Origin: Bacillota bacterium
GTDB taxonomy: Bacteria > Bacillota > Clostridia > Lachnospirales > Lachnospiraceae
NCBI GenBank assembly: GCA_023398615.1
Contig: JAEWSD010000143.1
Location: 1 to 6,637, forward strand
Length of the DNA stretch: 6,637 nt
Direction: 5' to 3'
Part shown: positions 1 through 6,629 of the stretch, piece after piece
Layout: each line of letters starts with the position of its first letter
Numbering within the stretch: position 1 is the first letter of the stretch
Program-made: the position numbers and the translations under genes
The notes under the pieces: model-generated
Seen by the model: only the letters and a program-made list of their open reading frames with translations
What the model was told of the DNA's origin: nothing
Databases searched by the model: none

Positions 1-2491
1 GCAGGTCACAAATGTTGATTTTACGGCAAACGGTACGGTCAGATGGACGGATGCAGTGAATGAGAGCGGCTATTCCGTACAGCTTTACAAGGACGGTCAG
101 CTGTTTGGCGCTCCCGTCGTGGCGGCGGCAGATACGACCGGCTATGATTTCCTTGCCGCAATAAGGGCAGCCGGTGCGGGAGCTTATACGGCTGTTGTAA
201 CGGCGATCGGAGACGGTATCAATTATTCCGACGGTTTACCGTCGATGGAATCACCAAGCCGTACGGTATCGAGGCTTGCCGCGGCGTCAGGCCTGGCATG
301 GGCAGGCAGGGTTGCCCACTGGTCATCGGTTGCGGGTGCGGTAAGCTATACCGTCCAGCTTTATAAGGACCATGTGCCGACAGGTTCTCCGGTAACTGTC
401 TTAAGCTCTGCCGCAGGAAGCGGGGCAGATTTTACGGCGGCGATTGCAAGCGGCGGAACCGGTATCTATACCTTTTCGGTAGTAGCAAACGGAGACGGAG
501 TCCTGATCCTGGATTCGGCTGTCGCAACGGATGAATCGGCCACCAATGTCGAGGCGGTGACGCTTCCTCCCGTATCGGATGGGCTTACCTGGAACGGAAC
601 CGTTGCAAGATGGACGGAGGTAGCGGCTGCGATAAGCTATGAGGTACAACTATATCAGGATGGCGCGGCTTTGGGAGCGGCAATCAATGTGCCGGCAGGC
701 GCCGCGGCAAATGGTGTTGATTTCGGAACGGCGATACAGGCGGCCGGTTACGGGGTATTTACCTATACGGTTACGGCAAAGGGAAACGGAACTACACTGC
801 TGGATGCCCTTCCATCCGCCCTGTCTTCAAGCATAGTTAATATTTTAAATGTATCGGCGTTAACCTTTGATACAAACACATCTTCTGCGAATTACAGGGA
901 TATCAGGGTTGCGGTAGTGACCGGCGGGGCGATATCGGGAAGCGCCATTACGGTAAGGAACGGTACGGAGACTTTAACACAGGGTACGGATTATACGGTG
1001 GAGAATAATGAGATCGTGTTATTCAAAGCCTATCTGGCAAGGCAAGCTGTGGGGACTTTAAACCTGACGTTCGTCATTCAGCCGGATATTTCGCAGACAG
1101 TGACCTTTACCATCCAAAGATCAACCTCGGGAGGTAATTCCGGGGATGGTTCGGGAGGCGGCTCAGGCGGCCCTCCGGGTAATTCAGGAGGAACAACCCG
1201 AACGGGTTCCGTATCAATTGACAACGGTACTACACAGGAGACAACCGCACAGGTTCCGATCACGAGAACGGTAAATCAAAACGGTACCAAGAAGGACACA
1301 GTCAGACTCACTCAGAATGAGATATCGCATACCATTGATAAGGCTGTCGAGTCACAAACGAATACGGTGACGATTTCGGTAACCGACATTCCGGGCGATA
1401 GCGCAGATGAGATAGAGGTAATTCTGCCGAGGTCTGCGGTTACGATGCTTAAGGAAAATATGGCGGCCCTTACGATCGATACCTCGAAGCTGAGCCTGGC
1501 GCTGCCGGATTCGACGGTATCCGGGCTGAACGATCAGGATATCGACATCCGGATTACAGAGGTAACGGATAAGAAGGAGATCGAAAATACGGAAACCCTG
1601 CTTTCACAAATGTCTCCGGGAGCTCAGACCTTAAGCACGCCGGTGGATGTCAGTACGAATTATTCCAGAAGGACGTTCATTACGATACCAGTCGCCAGTG
1701 AGGATATTCCGGAGGACCCGACGGAGCTGGACGAATTTATCGCTTCTCTGGCAGTCCTGGTTCGCCACAGTAACGGAGAGGTAAGGCTGCAGAAGGGTAC
1801 GATCCGGTACGACGAGAATGGCAGGCCGGTTGGAATTACAATTCCCGTTGACAGCTTCAGCACCTTCACCCTGGTAAAAGCTTCTATGGAAGCAACGGAA
1901 ACGGTAATCAGTAAAAAGCAGATGCCGGATAAGTCCTGGACGGTTACTTTTAACGGTACCCTGGATGCGGCGACAGTAACGGAAGACAGTGTATACGTAT
2001 TGGATTCAAAGGGCAATTCCGTAGAGGTTACCTTAAAATCCAGCGGAAAGAGCATTAAGGTAAATGCGCCTGCAGGTTACTATAAGAACGGAGAAAGCTA
2101 TACTCTTTATATGACTTCCAATATTAAATACAAATCCGGTAAGTCAATAGGAAAAGCAAGAAAATACCGTTTCACCGTGGGAAATGTTTCGCTTGGCGGG
2201 AAGAAAATCAAACAGTATACCAATATGGCTTCCTCAAAGGTGTTTACCGTTAATTTAGATAATGCAATTAATAAGAAGGCATTCCGTGCGGACTCCGTAA
2301 CGGTTGTAAACTCGGAATGCACCAAAGTAAAAGTAAAAACCGAGGTATATAAGAACAAATATATTAAAGTCTCACCGGCAAAATCCTACGCATCCGGCAA
2401 AACCTATTATATTATAATAGACGGAGTGGAATATTCGGACGGAGCAAAGCTGGAGGAACCGGTTTGGATTAAGTTTACGGTAAAGAAATAA
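1..2491 (+). CDS. Modular cell-surface protein, 5'-truncated (Fn3-like repeats, X2-like, SbsA-type Ig domains)
   Basis: The frame is open from base 2, so the gene starts before the window. The GTG at 56 is not the start: it has no ribosome binding site, and the residues before it (NGTVRWTDAV) continue the repeat seen again later (NGTVARWTEV). Numbering from the codon at 56, the domains are: three Fn3-like beta repeats (to about 264), an X2/CBM_X2-like module (265-354, with TQGTDYTV), a Gly/Ser linker (356-380), a region of about 225 residues resembling the part that precedes SLH domains in clostridial and Paenibacillus surface proteins (384-609, ending in DSFSTFTLVK), and two SbsA-type Ig-like domains (612-709 and 710-811). 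No SLH domain, LPXTG motif or membrane anchor lies at the C-terminus, so any signal peptide, catalytic domain or anchor must be upstream. It probably acts outside the cell as a structural, adhesive or polysaccharide-binding protein; that role is inferred from architecture. A strong terminator follows. Confidence 0.85.
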   Translation, partial: QVTNVDFTANGTVRWTDAVNESGYSVQLYKDGQLFGAPVVAAADTTGYDFLAAIRAAGAGAYTAVVTAIGDGINYSDGLPSMESPSRTVSRLAAASGLAWAGRVAHWSSVAGAVSYTVQLYKDHVPTGSPVTVLSSAAGSGADFTAAIASGGTGIYTFSVVANGDGVLILDSAVATDESATNVEAVTLPPVSDGLTWNGTVARWTEVAAAISYEVQLYQDGAALGAAINVPAGAAANGVDFGTAIQAAGYGVFTYTVTAKGNGTTLLDALPSALSSSIVNILNVSALTFDTNTSSANYRDIRVAVVTGGAISGSAITVRNGTETLTQGTDYTVENNEIVLFKAYLARQAVGTLNLTFVIQPDISQTVTFTIQRSTSGGNSGDGSGGGSGGPPGNSGGTTRTGSVSIDNGTTQETTAQVPITRTVNQNGTKKDTVRLTQNEISHTIDKAVESQTNTVTISVTDIPGDSADEIEVILPRSAVTMLKENMAALTIDTSKLSLALPDSTVSGLNDQDIDIRITEVTDKKEIENTETLLSQMSPGAQTLSTPVDVSTNYSRRTFITIPVASEDIPEDPTELDEFIASLAVLVRHSNGEVRLQKGTIRYDENGRPVGITIPVDSFSTFTLVKASMEATETVISKKQMPDKSWTVTFNGTLDAATVTEDSVYVLDSKGNSVEVTLKSSGKSIKVNAPAGYYKNGESYTLYMTSNIKYKSGKSIGKARKYRFTVGNVSLGGKKIKQYTNMASSKVFTVNLDNAINKKAFRADSVTVVNSECTKVKVKTEVYKNKYIKVSPAKSYASGKTYYIIIDGVEYSDGAKLEEPVWIKFTVKK
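11..847 (+). repeat. Three tandem Fn3-like protein repeats of about 95 residues
   Basis: These are protein-level repeats within the surface protein. The units run roughly 11-277 (left end cut by the window), 278-559 and 560-847. Each has a W-x-G or A-N-G-T start, then a tryptophan in RWT or HWS, then a strand with VQLYKD or VQLYQD, a VDF/ADF/YDF turn, and a final strand such as YTVTAKGNG or YTAVVTAIGDG. The pattern matches the Fn3-like repeats common in surface proteins of Firmicutes. The units have diverged (VQLYKDG, VQLYKDH, VQLYQDG) rather than being near-identical, so this is an old duplication. More units probably lie upstream. Confidence 0.8.
1121..1195 (+). other. Region encoding a Gly/Ser-rich linker
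   Basis: This stretch encodes a low-complexity linker (residues 356-380, numbered from the codon at 56) dominated by Gly and Ser, with GGGSGG and a PPG in the middle. It separates the N-terminal repeat and X2-like part from the C-terminal region, and is probably a flexible interdomain spacer. Confidence 0.75.
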
Positions 2492-2549
2492 AAGGATAAG
2501 GGCACGGATTTTATCCGGATTATATTAGCTGAAATACTTCATAAATATG

Positions 2550-2603
2550 GCTCCGCATATCCAAAAAGCGATGATTGAAGCTTTTGATACGCGGAGCTTT
2601 TCT
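2550..2603 (+). terminator. Rho-independent terminator of the surface-protein gene (compound hairpin)
   Basis: A 12-base outer arm at 2550-2561 (GCTCCGCATATC) pairs with 2586-2597 (GATACGCGGAGC) with a single A/C mismatch. Inside it, AAAAGC (2564-2569) pairs with GCTTTT (2580-2585) around a 10-base loop, with a two-base bulge (2562-2563) on the 5' side. TTTTCT follows directly at 2598-2603. The hairpin starts 58 bases after the stop codon at 2489-2491 and is the only strong stem with a T-tract in this gap. Confidence 0.8.
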
Positions 2604-2635
2604 GTGCATTATAGATAAGGTAACGCCTGCGGAGC

Positions 2636-2664
2636 TTGCGGAGGTTTTAGTATTGTACTATAAT
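2636..2664 (+). promoter_or_regulatory. Candidate sigma-A promoter for the ABC-EamA operon
   Basis: A perfect TATAAT -10 element lies at 2659-2664, and a weak TTGCGG -35 element at 2636-2641, with the optimal 17-base spacer. Transcription would begin near 2671 and give a leader of about 68 bases before the ATG at 2739, which is preceded by AGGAGG at 2726-2731. It sits just after the upstream terminator, as expected for a new transcription unit. The -35 keeps only the TTG of the consensus, so an activator or the dyad over the -10 may matter. Confidence 0.55.
2648..2660. promoter_or_regulatory. Possible operator: dyad TAGTA-N3-TACTA over the promoter
   Basis: A perfect 5+5 inverted repeat with a three-base centre lies in the spacer and covers the first two bases of the -10 element at 2659-2664. 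A repressor bound here would block the polymerase. The arms are short and AT-rich, so chance is a real alternative. No regulator gene lies in the window to pair with it. Confidence 0.25.
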
Positions 2665-2738
2665 AAGAGCATTAAATGGTTTGACCGGCAAATCCGTTCA
2701 TTATCTTTATAAAATATACTTAAACAGGAGGACAGGAT

Positions 2739-4496
2739 ATGAAACTATTATGGAGACTTGGCAGGGAAGCAATCAAATACCGTACCCTGTATGTAATTTC
2801 CATTCTTTCAACCTTGGCATTGACTGTAATTAACCTTATAGCCCCCAAGCTGCTTTCTAATATGACTGCTCTCATTCAGCAGGGAGCGGACGAAGGTGTA
2901 AAAGTGAAGATTATGTATATTACGGTTACCTTGGTTGTTTTATATCTTGCAAGGATTTTATTCCGGTACTTAAGTAATTATCTGGCACATAAGGCTGCCT
3001 GGAACCTGGTAGAGGACATGAGAGTTAAGGTATATCATAAGATCCAGGACTTTTCCATGAATTTCTTCCATGATAAACAGACCGGTGAATTAATGAGCAG
3101 GGTAGTGAATGATACCGCGACCTTTGAATTGCTTTATGCACACATCATCCCTGAAATCATTACGAATATCGTGACCGTTATCGGTGTTATGGTAATCCTG
3201 CTATGCATAAATGTAAAGCTTGCATTGTTAACGTGTATCCCGATTCCGTTCATTCTTTTTTCCGCATGGATTTTTGCTGTCAAGGTACGCCCGAATTTCA
3301 GGGTATCCCAGAAGGCTCTGGCGGAATTGAATGCAAAGCTGCAGGACAACTTTTCAGGAATTCATGAGATTCAGGCCTTTGGACAGGAGGAATATGAGAA
3401 GGATCAGATTACGGGCCAGGCCGGAATATTTACAAAAGCAATGCTTCATGCCCTTAACATAAGCGCGGTATTTCATCCGGCGGTAGAGTTTCTTTCCTCA
3501 GCCGGTACCGTAATCGTTGTCGGAGCAGGCGGGCTGCTGGCATTCGGCGGCGAATTGTCCGTATCCGATATCGTGGCATTTCTTTTATATTTGTCCCTCT
3601 TCTATACTCCGATATCCGGGCTGGCAAGGATTTTGGAGGATACGCAGCAGGCGTATGCGGGTGCCGAAAGGGTTATGGCGGTATTGGATACTCCGAATGA
3701 CATCAAGGATGCTCCGGATGCAAAGGAGCTGGCCGGTGTTACGGGCAGTATTATCTTTGAAAATGTTGATTTTAAGTATGAGGAAAAGACGGATGTACTG
3801 AAGGGAATTAACTTTACCTGTGAACCGGGACAAATGATCGCCCTGGTCGGTCCGACCGGTGTCGGTAAAACGACCCTGACACAGCTGATTTCCAGATTCT
3901 ATGATCCTACAAGCGGAAGGGTTTTGGTAGACGGAACCGATATCCGAACAGTTACCCTGCAAAGTCTCCGTTCCAATATTGCGCCGGTGCTGCAGGATAC
4001 CTTCCTGTTTAACGGGACGATAGGGGAAAATATCGGTTATGCCGATCCGGATGCGGACCGTGACGCAATCATTGCCGCATCAAAGGCGGCGCGTATCCAT
4101 GACAGTATCATGGAAATGCCCGACCAATATGAGACAAGGGTAGGAGAGCGCGGCATGCGCCTGTCCGGCGGTCAGAAACAGAGGATAGCAATTGCCCGCG
4201 CCATCTTAAGAAAAGCCCCGATCATTATTCTGGATGAAGCAACCGCCTCGGTTGATGTGGAGACGGAACGGGAAATACAAAAGGCAATTGCCGACCTTGC
4301 AGGAACCAGAACTGTGATAGCGATTGCACACCGCCTTTCCACTATCCAGAATGCGGATAAGATACTGGTATTGGAAGAGGGGCGGATTGTACAAAGCGGA
4401 ACCCACAAGGAACTGATAGGGCAGGAAGGGCTTTATAAGCGGTTAAACCTGGCACAAAATACCGGTAACCACCATTCCGCAATGATAGGTAATTGA
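2739..4496 (+). CDS. ABC exporter half-transporter, membrane domain fused to ATPase (MsbA/LmrA type)
   Basis: This 585-residue protein has the usual length and layout of an ABC exporter half-transporter. The membrane domain (about 1-310) has hydrophobic helices near 17-40, 57-78, 134-155, 158-180, 245-270 and 275-298. The ATPase domain carries every expected motif: A-loop Tyr347, Walker A GPTGVGKTT (371-379, Lys377), Q-loop Gln419, X-loop TRVGERG before the signature LSGGQ (475-479), Walker B IIILDE with catalytic Glu500, D-loop around Asp506 and H-loop His531. Both ATP sites of a homodimer would therefore be competent. It would export a compound across the cytoplasmic membrane using ATP; multidrug, lipid or peptide substrates are all possible and the sequence does not decide. 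The start is fixed by AGGAGG seven bases before the ATG. No partner half-transporter is adjacent; a transporter gene of another family follows after 40 bases. Confidence 0.93.
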   Translation: MKLLWRLGREAIKYRTLYVISILSTLALTVINLIAPKLLSNMTALIQQGADEGVKVKIMYITVTLVVLYLARILFRYLSNYLAHKAAWNLVEDMRVKVYHKIQDFSMNFFHDKQTGELMSRVVNDTATFELLYAHIIPEIITNIVTVIGVMVILLCINVKLALLTCIPIPFILFSAWIFAVKVRPNFRVSQKALAELNAKLQDNFSGIHEIQAFGQEEYEKDQITGQAGIFTKAMLHALNISAVFHPAVEFLSSAGTVIVVGAGGLLAFGGELSVSDIVAFLLYLSLFYTPISGLARILEDTQQAYAGAERVMAVLDTPNDIKDAPDAKELAGVTGSIIFENVDFKYEEKTDVLKGINFTCEPGQMIALVGPTGVGKTTLTQLISRFYDPTSGRVLVDGTDIRTVTLQSLRSNIAPVLQDTFLFNGTIGENIGYADPDADRDAIIAASKAARIHDSIMEMPDQYETRVGERGMRLSGGQKQRIAIARAILRKAPIIILDEATASVDVETEREIQKAIADLAGTRTVIAIAHRLSTIQNADKILVLEEGRIVQSGTHKELIGQEGLYKRLNLAQNTGNHHSAMIGN

Positions 4497-4521
4497 ATCG
4501 CAGTCTAAAAACATTCGATTC
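4495..4521 (+). other. Weak inverted repeat GAATCG...CGATTC between the ABC and EamA genes
   Basis: GAATCG (4495-4500, starting inside the ABC stop codon at 4494-4496) pairs perfectly with CGATTC (4516-4521) across a 15-base loop. The right arm ends three bases before the GGAGG (4524-4528) of the next gene. There is no T-tract, so it is not a terminator. It could influence translation or decay of the message between the two genes, but a 6-bp stem with a wide loop is weak and may be chance. Confidence 0.25.
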
Positions 4522-4536
4522 TTGGAGGAAATATAA

Positions 4537-5394
4537 ATGTGGCTTCTATATGCTTTCGGCTCGGCGCTATTTGCAGGAATGACGTCCATTTTAGCGAAAA
4601 TCGGGATTAAAAATACCGATTCCAATTTGGCGACGGCGCTTCGTACAGTTATTGTTCTCTTGTTTTCATGGCTGATGGTTTTCGCTGTGGGTTCACAGCA
4701 TACCATCGGCACGATTTCCGCTCACAGCCTTGTGTTCCTGATTCTTTCAGGCAGCGCTACCGGCGCATCCTGGCTATGCTATTTCAAAGCCCTGCAGCTT
4801 GGGACCGTTAATAAAGTAACTCCCGTGGATAAGAGCAGTACGATACTGACGATCCTTCTTGCATTTCTATTTTTGGGGGAAATACCCACCATATGGATGG
4901 GAGCCGGGATCATACTGCTCGCTGCCGGGACCTGTCTTATGATACAACGGCAAGAATCAGAATCCTCAGATGTTAAGAACAAGTCGTGGCTTTTCTATGC
5001 CGTTCTGTCTGCCGTCTTCGCTGCGTTGACCTGTATACTCGGTAAAATCGGGATACAAGAGATCGAATCAAATTTAGGAACGGCAATCCGTACGAGTGTC
5101 GTACTGGTTCTGGCTTGGGGAATTGTTTTATTTCAAAAAAAAGCTGTTTTTTTAAAGGATATCGACAGGAAGAGCCGGATATTTATTGCACTCTCCGGCC
5201 TCGCAACCGGTATCTCCTGGCTTTGCTATTATCGTGCGTTACAGGAGGGTAAGGCCAGCCTGGTTGTACCCATTGATAAATTAAGTATTGTTGTTACAGT
5301 TACATTTTCTTGTATCTTTCTCAAAGAAAAGCTTTCGGGAAAAGCCATTGCCGGTTTGTTACTGGTTATATCCGGGACAATGTTATTATTGTTT
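4537..5394 (+). repeat. Internal duplication in the EamA gene (4537-4947 and 4984-5394)
   Basis: Residues 1-137 and 150-286 align at a constant offset of 149 with no gap; my hand count gives 59 identities in 137 positions (about 43%). Identity is densest in helix 1 and the following loop and in helix 3. Similarity is still visible in the DNA, for example AAAATCGGGAT at the end of helix 1 in both halves. Most of the acceptable differences are between hydrophobic residues. Confidence 0.85.
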
Positions 5395-5397
5395 TAA
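4537..5397 (+). CDS. EamA-family (DMT superfamily) transporter with two duplicated halves
   Basis: This 286-residue, almost wholly hydrophobic protein fits a ten-helix member of the drug/metabolite transporter superfamily, which typically carries two EamA domains of about 140 residues. Each half has five apparent helices and shared signatures: K-I-G-I near the end of helix 1, SNLxTAxRT before helix 2, SGxATGxSWLCY in helix 3, then ALQxG and PxDK before helix 4. The halves (1-137 and 150-286) align without gaps, joined by a polar linker (138-149). It should move a small molecule across the cytoplasmic membrane as a secondary transporter; substrate and direction are unknown, since the family includes amino-acid exporters, nucleotide-sugar carriers and drug pumps. 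The ATG is preceded by GGAGG with an eight-base gap. It starts 40 bases after the ABC gene with no terminator between, so co-transcription is likely. It converges with the acyltransferase gene, with 38 bases between the stop codons. Confidence 0.88.
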   Translation: MWLLYAFGSALFAGMTSILAKIGIKNTDSNLATALRTVIVLLFSWLMVFAVGSQHTIGTISAHSLVFLILSGSATGASWLCYFKALQLGTVNKVTPVDKSSTILTILLAFLFLGEIPTIWMGAGIILLAAGTCLMIQRQESESSDVKNKSWLFYAVLSAVFAALTCILGKIGIQEIESNLGTAIRTSVVLVLAWGIVLFQKKAVFLKDIDRKSRIFIALSGLATGISWLCYYRALQEGKASLVVPIDKLSIVVTVTFSCIFLKEKLSGKAIAGLLLVISGTMLLLF

Positions 5398-5435
5398 ATT
5401 TAATGGCCCTCCAATGAGATTATACATCTGCCCGA

Positions 5436-6578
5436 TTACAGGATTTTCTTCAATACCGGAATCCGCCTGATGTAATTGCACAGCAAAAACGTGGGCGGAA
5501 TGCCGATTATGCAGGCCAGGATATACTTAAGGACCGGATGTAAAGTAATAGGAATCAGTATTAATGACAAGGCTATAATGATCGGGGCGTGAAACATATA
5601 AACGGTGAAGGAACTGTCGGACATTGCCTTTACCAGAGCGTTCTGTTTGTTATACTTTTCTTTAAATACGGCGATTAAACCGATAGCCATTGCAACGGAC
5701 GTAAAGGATTCCCAAAGGGAATACAGGGCGCTTTGCCACCGCAGACCCCCTTTGAAAAGGTATAAGCCGTCATCAAGGGCTCCGCCGGCGAGCAGCATAA
5801 CGACCCAAACAATAATTCCGGGAACAAAGGCCGATACCAACCATGTCCGGCCTTTTTTATAAGGAAGCTTTGAAAACCAGTCATACCTTCCGGCTTTTAT
5901 CCCGACAATAAAGAGAATTATGTATTGTGAGAAGAAGCATAGCTGCATATTTAGAATACTGGTGTCAATCGGCTGAACGATACGGACTAAAAATGTAAAA
6001 ACCGCGATCATGACAATGACGACCGATGCAGACCTTAACCCGGGCAGGGCCTTCTCCGAATCTATACTTCGGGTTTTGGTAATACTCCGGAACAGTGCAT
6101 AGAAGCAGTTAAACACTAACAGCGCAAAGGCGAACCAGAGCGGCCCGCTTGATCCCAGGAAATCAAAGCTTGCGATATAATCCGTATAGTATTTCAGGAA
6201 CCCGGGGTTTTCCCACCGGCTGCCTAAGAGAACGTAAATGATAAAAGGATGAATTACCAGCATATAGATTAATACCGGGATGCCTAAACGGATAAACCGG
6301 TCCTTTAAGAACCTTTTGCAGCCCTTCCGGTCGTAGGATTTCGCTACGAAATATCCGGAGATCAGAAAAAGAAATCCCATAAAATAAGCCTGAGTGAACG
6401 ATTGAAATAAACCAAAGAACAATAAAGATACGATATCCGGCTCTCCGGCATCCATTATATACCAGTCACCTATTCCACTATATGTAACTGCCAGGTGTAC
6501 CATTACTACCAGAATAATTATTGCTAATCGAAGATTGTCAATATACAGATATCTGGATTTTGCATCACTATTTCGCAT
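5436..6578 (-). CDS. Membrane acyltransferase, acyltransferase-3 family (OafA/OpgC-like)
   Basis: This 380-residue protein has about ten hydrophobic segments and the usual length of a stand-alone acyltransferase-3 domain. Near the N-terminus it shows the family's R-x10-H arrangement (Arg17 to His28, in IDNLR...VMVH), where the His is taken as catalytic. Other family-like features are FLISGYF (71-77), GPLWF (145-149) and, near the C-terminus, a Ser-rich turn followed by VYMFHAP (326-332), comparable to the LLHWP-type segment of relatives. Such enzymes move acetyl or other acyl groups onto extracytoplasmic sugars, such as surface polysaccharide, peptidoglycan or glycolipid; the acceptor here cannot be told. 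The start is set by an AGGAG motif (+ strand 6585-6589) six bases before the ATG. It is transcribed alone in this window, convergent with the EamA gene, and has no glycosyltransferase neighbour that would point to an acceptor. Confidence 0.88.
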   Translation of the reverse strand: MRNSDAKSRYLYIDNLRLAIIILVVMVHLAVTYSGIGDWYIMDAGEPDIVSLLFFGLFQSFTQAYFMGFLFLISGYFVAKSYDRKGCKRFLKDRFIRLGIPVLIYMLVIHPFIIYVLLGSRWENPGFLKYYTDYIASFDFLGSSGPLWFAFALLVFNCFYALFRSITKTRSIDSEKALPGLRSASVVIVMIAVFTFLVRIVQPIDTSILNMQLCFFSQYIILFIVGIKAGRYDWFSKLPYKKGRTWLVSAFVPGIIVWVVMLLAGGALDDGLYLFKGGLRWQSALYSLWESFTSVAMAIGLIAVFKEKYNKQNALVKAMSDSSFTVYMFHAPIIIALSLILIPITLHPVLKYILACIIGIPPTFLLCNYIRRIPVLKKIL

Positions 6579-6620
6579 AGAATTCTCCTATCATAGATAT
6601 AGTTAAAAACAGTATGGTAA

Positions 6621-6629
6621 ATTATAACA
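6621..6629 (-). promoter_or_regulatory. Candidate extended -10 element for the acyltransferase gene
   Basis: On the minus strand this reads TGTTATAAT: a perfect TATAAT (6626 down to 6621) preceded by the extended TGn motif. Transcription would start near 6614, about 35 bases before the ATG at 6578. The matching -35 element would fall at about 6644-6649, outside the window, so only half of the promoter can be judged. Confidence 0.5.

Noticed and set aside
56..58. GTG as the start codon of the surface-protein gene
   Set aside because: No ribosome binding site precedes it and the frame stays open to the window edge; the residues before it belong to the same repeat unit seen further on.
1078..1263. 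Minus-strand open frame with a proline-rich stretch
   Set aside because: It is antisense to the Gly/Ser linker; complements of Gly codons read as Pro. No ribosome binding site or independent support.
1660..2055. 131-codon minus-strand open frame
   Set aside because: It lies wholly antisense to a well-supported coding region and has no recognisable domain.
2494..2520. Small hairpins just after the surface-gene stop (GGATAA...TTATCC; CGGAT-TTT-ATCCG; palindrome ATCCGGAT)
   Set aside because: The stems are short, mutually exclusive and have no T-tract; the much stronger hairpin at 2550-2603 explains termination.
2681..2713. TTGACC as a -35 element paired with TATAAA (2708-2713) or TATCTT (2702-2707)
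   Set aside because: The spacers would be 21 or 15 bases, both poor; the TTGCGG/TATAAT pair with a 17-base spacer fits better. A secondary promoter is not excluded.
3585..3962. 125-codon minus-strand open frame inside the ABC gene
   Set aside because: It is antisense to the conserved ABC coding region, including Walker A, and has no recognisable features.
4495..4521. Inverted repeat after the ABC gene as a terminator
   Set aside because: The stem is only 6 bp with a 15-base loop and no T-run, and the next gene's ribosome binding site follows at once, so read-through is more likely.
5288..5470. Plus-strand 60-codon open frame across the EamA end and the convergent gap
   Set aside because: It lies out of frame within the EamA gene and extends into the acyltransferase antisense; no ribosome binding site and no domain.
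5605..5862. Plus-strand 85-codon open frame
   Set aside because: It is antisense to the acyltransferase, which has clear family features over this stretch.
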